From the NCBI GenBank assembly GCA_947179485.1, contig OX359246.1:21018001-21082000 (forward strand): DNA of 64,000 bases. Reading direction: 5' to 3'. The position numbers and the translations under genes were made by a program. The notes beneath the pieces are model-generated. The model searched no databases, had not been told where the DNA came from, and was given only the letters and a program-made list of their open reading frames with translations. Source of the stretch: Allacma fusca. Taxonomy: Eukaryota; Arthropoda; Collembola; Symphypleona; Sminthuridae. Positions 59,728-64,000 of the stretch are shown piece after piece; within the stretch, counting starts at the first letter, position 1; each line of letters starts with the position of its first letter.

Positions 59728-62700
59728 CCAATGACCTGTCTTCTTCTGTAGAAAATTCTACAGGTATATTAATGACTTCTGTATGAGTATCTACAGAGTC
59801 TTGTCCGTTTTCTTCCACTGGGATTTCCTGGAACTCTTCGTCCTCTTCTGTAGAATTTTCTACAAGGACTTCTCGTTCCGAGGGTTGTTTGAATTGTTGT
59901 CTAGCCTGTTGGCTGCTCGAATTTGATTTTTCAGAATATTCTTGGTTCTCTCGGTTTGTTCTATTTCTCTCTCCACTCGTGCTATTGCCTCTCTGATCCG
60001 ACTGCCTTGCGCTTGTAGGCTTTGCAGTGTCTGTCTCTGGGCTTCGCTGGGTGGGCTTGGTGTTGAGTTCCACAAAGGGGGGCTTTTCCAAGGCCTTTTG
60101 CTCATCTGAGTGAAGCAATTGTATTGAAATATCCGCCTCTACTGAGGGCCAAGGCACCTCAACTCGTGAAGTCGCTTCTGAAGGTCCTTGATTTCCTGTT
60201 TCAATTTCTCCAGGTCTCCCTCTCTCTGTCGTAGGCGGTTGATTAATTCCCGGTTCTGATCCCGAATTGTAAGAATTTGTCTCTCTACACTCACTGCTGT
60301 CGTCCACATCAAGTTCTGTTGGACTTATCCCTGAACTACTTAATTCTTTAAGTGTCTTAAAGTCACTCTCGTCAATAAGTGGTTGAGTTTCTTCCTCACC
60401 TTCGGATATTACACCTGAGCTATTTTCAGCTGGTTTATTAAATCCGAAATATCTTCTTTGGCTTTCTGAGTTTCCTGGAGGGTTGCTTTGTGATCTCCCT
60501 CGAGTTGTTTCAATTTGTTCAGTATTTCCTGTTGTTCCGAAATCTGATGTAAAATTCTTTGTTTGAGACGGATTTCGTTCTCCTTTGCCTTGATTAATTG
60601 GGCTTGTAATCCCTGGATGATTAGGATCAATTCTCTCTTTGTGTGTGTCATTAGTTACTCCGGTTGAACCTCGTCTTGTGATTTCTCCACTTGTGGGCAG
60701 AAACTTGACGTTTGAGGTTTTGTCTCCTGAATTAGCAGTTCTAAATCTGCGATTCTCTGTTTGATGTACTCTTCCTGAGCTGCGTATTTCCAAATTTTTA
60801 TTTGGACTAAATTCCTCTGTTGTTTCAATCCCCTTATCTCGTCCCTGATTTCCTCTAGGGTGTTCATTTACTTTCGAGCGAGTGAAATATGGGTAATTTT
60901 TGTCCAAAAATTCCCTATTATCTGAATAATTTTCTGACGAAAATTTTCTTACTTGTGTACTTGAATGCTTAATAGTACCTTTTCCTCCTTGAGTGTTATC
61001 TTTGTGTTGACGTGGTCCCTGGTTTGATCTCCCTCCTTCACTTGGGGTGATTTGAGAGTGTGAGTAATTTTTGTCACAAAATTCTCCTCTCTGTTGTACT
61101 GGCTGAGTTTGGTCACTTGAACTGTCTGAGTAACTTTCGGATGAAAATTCTCTAGTTATTTCTTCGGTTTGAGCAGGTTGAACTTTAAAAGTCACCTTCT
61201 TGCTCGTAGTTGAACTGTTATCTGAAGTGGTCGAACTCTTAAGAATTGACCGTGGCTGACTCACTATAACTTTTCCACACTTGTTCCAATTTCGTTTTGT
61301 TACCAATTCCACTATATCGGAATCTAAATCGTAACTATACTCGTCCTCAATGTGTTCTCGCTGCAGGCACTTCTTAAGCCTCTCCACATGGACTTTCTGT
61401 CTCTTTTTAGAATTCCTAAGGTCTTGAATGATATAATTGTCTTTGGCTAAAACTTCTATAACTACAAAGGGTCCTTTGTAAGGGTGAAGAAAGCGTTCGC
61501 TCTTTCCAACTATCCTGGTCGGTGTAAAGACTCGCACTGTGTCTCCGATGTTGAACTTAACGAACCTTCTTTTCCTATCATACCAATCCTTACTGTAGTC
61601 CTGACGTTCCCTTATCTTAGCAATAGCTTTTTCTATTCTAGTAGTGGCTTCCTCAGCACTCATGAAATTAGTGTCGACGCTGCTTAAACACAGTTGTAAG
61701 TTAAAATCATATATGGGTTGTCGCCTAAACATCATAAAATAAGGAGTTTCTTTGGTCACGTCATGGTGACTGCAATTGTAAGCATTTATTAGAAACGGTA
61801 AACAACTGCACCATAATGCTTGCTCTTTTTGAGTATAATGACTCAGCATAGTGCTTATGGTCTGGACCATTCTTTCTATTTGTCCAACACTATTATGTCT
61901 TAGTGCTGTAGATGTAGAATGGTTCATGCCTAATCTGCGAAGTAATGCTTGAGTGATTTCCGCTCTGAATTCGGATCCTCCGTCACTCAGCAAGTTTTTA
62001 AACAGTCCGTATTTTAAAACTACTTTGTGAAGCAAAAACTCTGCTATCCTGTCAGCAGTTTTATCTGGAATTGCTTCTGCGATCACGAACTTTGAAACAT
62101 AATCCTGTGCGATTATAATGTACTTGTTCCCTTTTATGCTAATTTGCATGGGTCCAATGAGATCAATACATAATGCATCTCCTACATTTTCTATCCTGAT
62201 TGGATGAAGTAATCCTGCTGGTTTCATTCTCATGGATTTAGCTGCTTGGCAACTTTCACATGACATGACATATTTTGCCACTGAGACGTTCATTTTTCTC
62301 CAAAAATAATTTTTGTTGAGTCTATGAAGAGTTTTCTGGAATCCTAAATGTCCTCCGCATAGAATCCCATCATGAGCTTTTGATAGTAGGAAATTTCTAA
62401 GTACTCGGGGTACGTATAACTTACGTCCATCTTTATGTACTATAGTAAGAATCCCTTCTTCGTCAATTTCATATCGGCTATACTTTTCTTTGTCCTTCCA
62501 ATTTAACGTATGCCGCATCTTTATTTTGTCCATGATGAATAAACAATCTGGATCGTCCCTTTGCATCTCCTGCATGTTATGTTCCTCTAACATAGTGACT
62601 TGCTCTTCATCTTCAAGTATCCTACACACAGGCTTGTGTGTGGAAAAAGTATCTTTGCTCCCTTCGCACCCCTGTAGTGCGTGAGCTCCTGGCACAAATT

Positions 62701-64000
62701 TTATTGCTCTATTTAATGACATGTCCTCAGTTTTCTGAGCGTCTTTATTCCTTTGGTCTTCATCCTGTGAAAGACATAGTGAATGTGACGTCTTTTTACT
62801 TGTCACAACACCCTGCCCTTTCAGAGGTTGAATCTTCCATGATCTTCCATCGGTGAATTTAATTTCACCTTCCCGGATGTTTTTCCTCAGCTCTTCTACT
62901 GTGGTTGCCAGTAGAGAGTAATTATTTTTATTAACTGGATTCTCTGTGGATATGTACGTATGCGACGGCGGAGGGTTTTTGTTTTCCTCCGACTCGCATG
63001 CTGCAGATCTTCGTTGGATATTTTTCATCCATTCATCCACATCTCTGGAAATCTTCATCGCCTTGATCCGCTGTGGGGTATCAAGATCCGGATTGTTAGC
63101 ATATCCTGGACTTTCTGCATCAGGAGTTTGATCGGTTTTCCTGGCAGATTGTGCAGTGTATGTCTTCAATTGCGAAATAACTTCCTGTTTGAGCTTCCAT
63201 TCGTCTCCTTTTGCTGACGTTGGATTCTTCCAAGTCTCTTCAAATGCAAACCATTTCTCCTCATCTGTGGGATCGTGTCCGGATGGAATGTGATTTTCCA
63301 CACTGAACTTTTCCTGTCTCAGTGTCGGTCGGTCGCATTCCTTTTGGACGTTCCTATCTTCATCCGTGAGTACCAATTTCTTGGCCTCTGTAGGACTGGC
63401 GGAATGGGTGGGCGGGTTAGTTGAGGACTTCTTTTGTGTAGTCTCAGCTGCCTGGCTCACCAGATCCGCTGTTTCCTGATTCTTCAATGTTTGATCATGG
63501 ACTTCCGTATCGGAGTCTACAATTATGGCTGGTGGTAGATGTACAGCTTTAGTTTCCGCCTCACCTGCCCCATCCATTGTTGTGAATTCCATTGTACTTC
63601 GTGTCATCTGTCCTAGGGATTTTGGTGAATTAGTGTCAACCTCCCCGTTGGCTGGACTTTGTGACGTTGTTGCTGCCGTTGACTTTGGGGTAGGAGACCA
63701 ATCAGTCCCCATTCCAATGTCAATGATAGTATTTCTGTCAAAATCTTCATTCTCATTTTGAACTTTATCTGGTGATAAAAATTCCTTCATGTCTAGTTCA
63801 TTTATTGTAGCATTGTGAAGCTCTATTTCCTGTATTAGTTTGAGATTCTTCTCGTAGATATACTCATTGGTATATTTCCAGGTGTTTTCATCCTCTTGTG
63901 GATCATCCTCCCGAAATTCGTGGATTGTAACGATGTCATCTACGGATAATTTCCATTCTTTGAGCGCTGAGTAGCTGTGTGTTACTTCATTTACACGGCT
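59474..64000 (-). CDS. pol-type polyprotein with integrase, 5'-partial (open at window edge)
   Basis: The frame is open from the window edge to the TGA at 59474. The first ATG inside is at 63790, but 70 codons before it are also open, so the true start lies outside. Numbered from that Met: residues 1 to about 430 are hydrophilic and disordered-looking, with no RT, RNase H or protease motif. The integrase zinc-binding module has H473, H481, C511 and C514. The catalytic core has D543 (CIDLIGP), D603 (LSDGGSEF) and E639 (GQIER), with exactly 35 residues between the last two. A chromatin-binding-type C-terminal module has GPF near 773. Residues from about 820 to 1438 form a Ser/Thr/Asn/Glu-rich tail with degenerate repeats (EFSSESYSDS, EFCDKNYSHS, KFSSENYSDN, EFLDKNYPYF). 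Catalysis: integration of element cDNA in the nucleus. All catalytic residues are present. Confidence 0.9.
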   Translation of the reverse strand, partial: SRVNEVTHSYSALKEWKLSVDDIVTIHEFREDDPQEDENTWKYTNEYIYEKNLKLIQEIELHNATINELDMKEFLSPDKVQNENEDFDRNTIIDIGMGTDWSPTPKSTAATTSQSPANGEVDTNSPKSLGQMTRSTMEFTTMDGAGEAETKAVHLPPAIIVDSDTEVHDQTLKNQETADLVSQAAETTQKKSSTNPPTHSASPTEAKKLVLTDEDRNVQKECDRPTLRQEKFSVENHIPSGHDPTDEEKWFAFEETWKNPTSAKGDEWKLKQEVISQLKTYTAQSARKTDQTPDAESPGYANNPDLDTPQRIKAMKISRDVDEWMKNIQRRSAACESEENKNPPPSHTYISTENPVNKNNYSLLATTVEELRKNIREGEIKFTDGRSWKIQPLKGQGVVTSKKTSHSLCLSQDEDQRNKDAQKTEDMSLNRAIKFVPGAHALQGCEGSKDTFSTHKPVCRILEDEEQVTMLEEHNMQEMQRDDPDCLFIMDKIKMRHTLNWKDKEKYSRYEIDEEGILTIVHKDGRKLYVPRVLRNFLLSKAHDGILCGGHLGFQKTLHRLNKNYFWRKMNVSVAKYVMSCESCQAAKSMRMKPAGLLHPIRIENVGDALCIDLIGPMQISIKGNKYIIIAQDYVSKFVIAEAIPDKTADRIAEFLLHKVVLKYGLFKNLLSDGGSEFRAEITQALLRRLGMNHSTSTALRHNSVGQIERMVQTISTMLSHYTQKEQALWCSCLPFLINAYNCSHHDVTKETPYFMMFRRQPIYDFNLQLCLSSVDTNFMSAEEATTRIEKAIAKIRERQDYSKDWYDRKRRFVKFNIGDTVRVFTPTRIVGKSERFLHPYKGPFVVIEVLAKDNYIIQDLRNSKKRQKVHVERLKKCLQREHIEDEYSYDLDSDIVELVTKRNWNKCGKVIVSQPRSILKSSTTSDNSSTTSKKVTFKVQPAQTEEITREFSSESYSDSSSDQTQPVQQRGEFCDKNYSHSQITPSEGGRSNQGPRQHKDNTQGGKGTIKHSSTQVRKFSSENYSDNREFLDKNYPYFTRSKVNEHPRGNQGRDKGIETTEEFSPNKNLEIRSSGRVHQTENRRFRTANSGDKTSNVKFLPTSGEITRRGSTGVTNDTHKERIDPNHPGITSPINQGKGERNPSQTKNFTSDFGTTGNTEQIETTRGRSQSNPPGNSESQRRYFGFNKPAENSSGVISEGEEETQPLIDESDFKTLKELSSSGISPTELDVDDSSECRETNSYNSGSEPGINQPPTTERGRPGEIETGNQGPSEATSRVEVPWPSVEADISIQLLHSDEQKALEKPPFVELNTKPTQRSPETDTAKPTSARQSDQRGNSTSGERNRTNRENQEYSEKSNSSSQQARQQFKQPSEREVLVENSTEEDEEFQEIPVEENGQDSVDTHTEVINIPVEFSTEEDRSLDVITKDSPRRPERIRTNTSEHRETFSDPQNPTSTNPTGTSTSSGGDSGVKEAGETPQEGSAEEIGESRRYPTRTRKRTRRFGSV
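59860..60105 (-). CDS. overprinted coiled-coil mini-ORF D, 81 aa
   Basis: Same alternate frame. A Pro/Ser-rich N-terminal 20 residues precedes a helix of charged heptads (SLQAQGSRIREAIARVERE, IEQTERTKNILKNQIRAA) and an Asn-rich end. Confidence 0.35.
   Translation of the reverse strand: MSKRPWKSPPLWNSTPSPPSEAQRQTLQSLQAQGSRIREAIARVEREIEQTERTKNILKNQIRAANRLDNNSNNPRNEKSL
60139..60309 (-). CDS. overprinted coiled-coil mini-ORF C, 56 aa
   Basis: Same alternate frame. After a short N-terminus it reads as a heptad-patterned helix (ILTIRDQNRELINRLRQ, DLEKLKQEIKDLQKRLHEL). It ends in TAG at 60139-60141. Its 57 codons, stop included, fit exactly. It is shorter than the usual ORF-finding cutoff and is easily overlooked. 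Confidence 0.35.
   Translation of the reverse strand: MWTTAVSVERQILTIRDQNRELINRLRQREGDLEKLKQEIKDLQKRLHELRCLGPQ
60409..60651 (-). CDS. overprinted coiled-coil mini-ORF B, 80 aa
   Basis: Same alternate frame as mini-ORF A, starting one codon after its stop (TAA CTA ATG). The peptide is almost entirely predicted coiled coil by eye, with Leu/Ile spaced as heptads (IIQGLQAQLIKAKENEIRL, EILNKLKQLEGD, ISDLINQLKIAQ). No other domain is seen. Confidence 0.4.
   Translation of the reverse strand: MTHTKRELILIIQGLQAQLIKAKENEIRLKQRILHQISEQQEILNKLKQLEGDHKATLQETQKAKEDISDLINQLKIAQV
60655..60867 (-). CDS. overprinted coiled-coil mini-ORF A, 70 aa
   Basis: This frame lies inside the integrase-protein tail in an alternate frame. 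Its ATG directly follows an in-frame TAA. The peptide is a continuous amphipathic helix candidate (LEEIRDEIRGLKQQ... then EEYIKQRIADLELLIQ), followed by a short polar end. Its stop TAA is separated by one codon from the ATG of the next mini-ORF, which favours reinitiation. It is first of five in the same frame. Confidence 0.4.
   Translation of the reverse strand: MNTLEEIRDEIRGLKQQRNLVQIKIWKYAAQEEYIKQRIADLELLIQETKPQTSSFCPQVEKSQDEVQPE

Larger units (their letters stand above)
48494..64000 (-). mobile_element. giant Ty3/gypsy-like LTR retroelement, 3' part, truncated by the window
   Basis: The minus strand carries, in order, a pol-type ORF with a D,D35E integrase, a 1963-codon ORF, two more ORFs (244 and 243 codons), a 2.4 kb untranslated stretch, a polypurine tract and a terminal LTR. 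At least 15.5 kb is present, and gag, protease, RT, RNase H and the 5' LTR are still missing, so the full element must be considerably longer than a typical 5-9 kb gypsy element. All main ORFs are intact and GC-richer than the flanks, consistent with recent insertion. The integrase with GPY/F-type module places it with Ty3/gypsy rather than Copia or BEL/Pao. The target-site duplication cannot be checked because the other end is outside. Confidence 0.85.

Noticed and set aside
1-64000. Bacterial-type features (CRISPR arrays, operons, IS elements)
   Set aside because: The sequence is eukaryotic: splice sites, microsatellites and an LTR retroelement; no regularly spaced direct repeats with unique spacers were seen.

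Overview
The window reads as nuclear DNA of an invertebrate, probably an arthropod. It is AT-rich and gene-poor, with many (GA)n and (CA)n microsatellites and one exon with a consensus 5' splice site. A copepod-like host is only a guess from the general look of the sequence; no marker gene in the window settles it.

From 1 to about 48.4 kb almost nothing codes. The only well supported host coding sequence is one exon on the minus strand (18885 down to 18352). It encodes the acidic, Pro/Gln-rich N-terminus of an unidentified protein and ends at a good splice donor, so the rest of the gene lies at lower coordinates or outside the window. The remainder holds microsatellites, minisatellites of 13, 21-22, 27 and 41 bp period, a TTCCG-rich block, a cluster of heat-shock-element-like motifs next to a TATA-like box (19.65-19.74 kb), a miRNA-sized hairpin (35.9 kb), and a 174-codon ORF (47805-48329, minus) that is longer than chance predicts.

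From 48494 to the right edge the minus strand carries the 3' part, at least 15.5 kb, of a very large Ty3/gypsy-like LTR retroelement. In transcription order it has: a partial pol-type ORF with an H-H-C-C / D,D35E integrase and a GPY/F-type module, still open at the window edge; a long degenerate-repeat tail on that protein, whose alternate frame contains five small coiled-coil ORFs; a small bridging ORF; an intact 1963-codon ORF; a 244-codon ORF; a 243-codon single-pass membrane protein; a 2.4 kb untranslated region; a polypurine tract; and a 585-bp LTR with TGTTACG/CGTAACA ends. The 1963-codon ORF contains an RS domain, zinc-finger-like clusters, an internal signal peptide at Met772, sequons and two furin-type sites. 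Gag, protease, reverse transcriptase, RNase H, the primer binding site and the 5' LTR would lie beyond 64000.

Every element ORF is uninterrupted and GC-richer than the flanks, which suggests a recent and possibly active insertion. The layout (integrase, env-like module, several accessory ORFs, possible splice acceptor at an ATG, overprinted coiled-coil ORFs) resembles a complex retrovirus more than an ordinary gypsy element. It is the most interesting object in the window.
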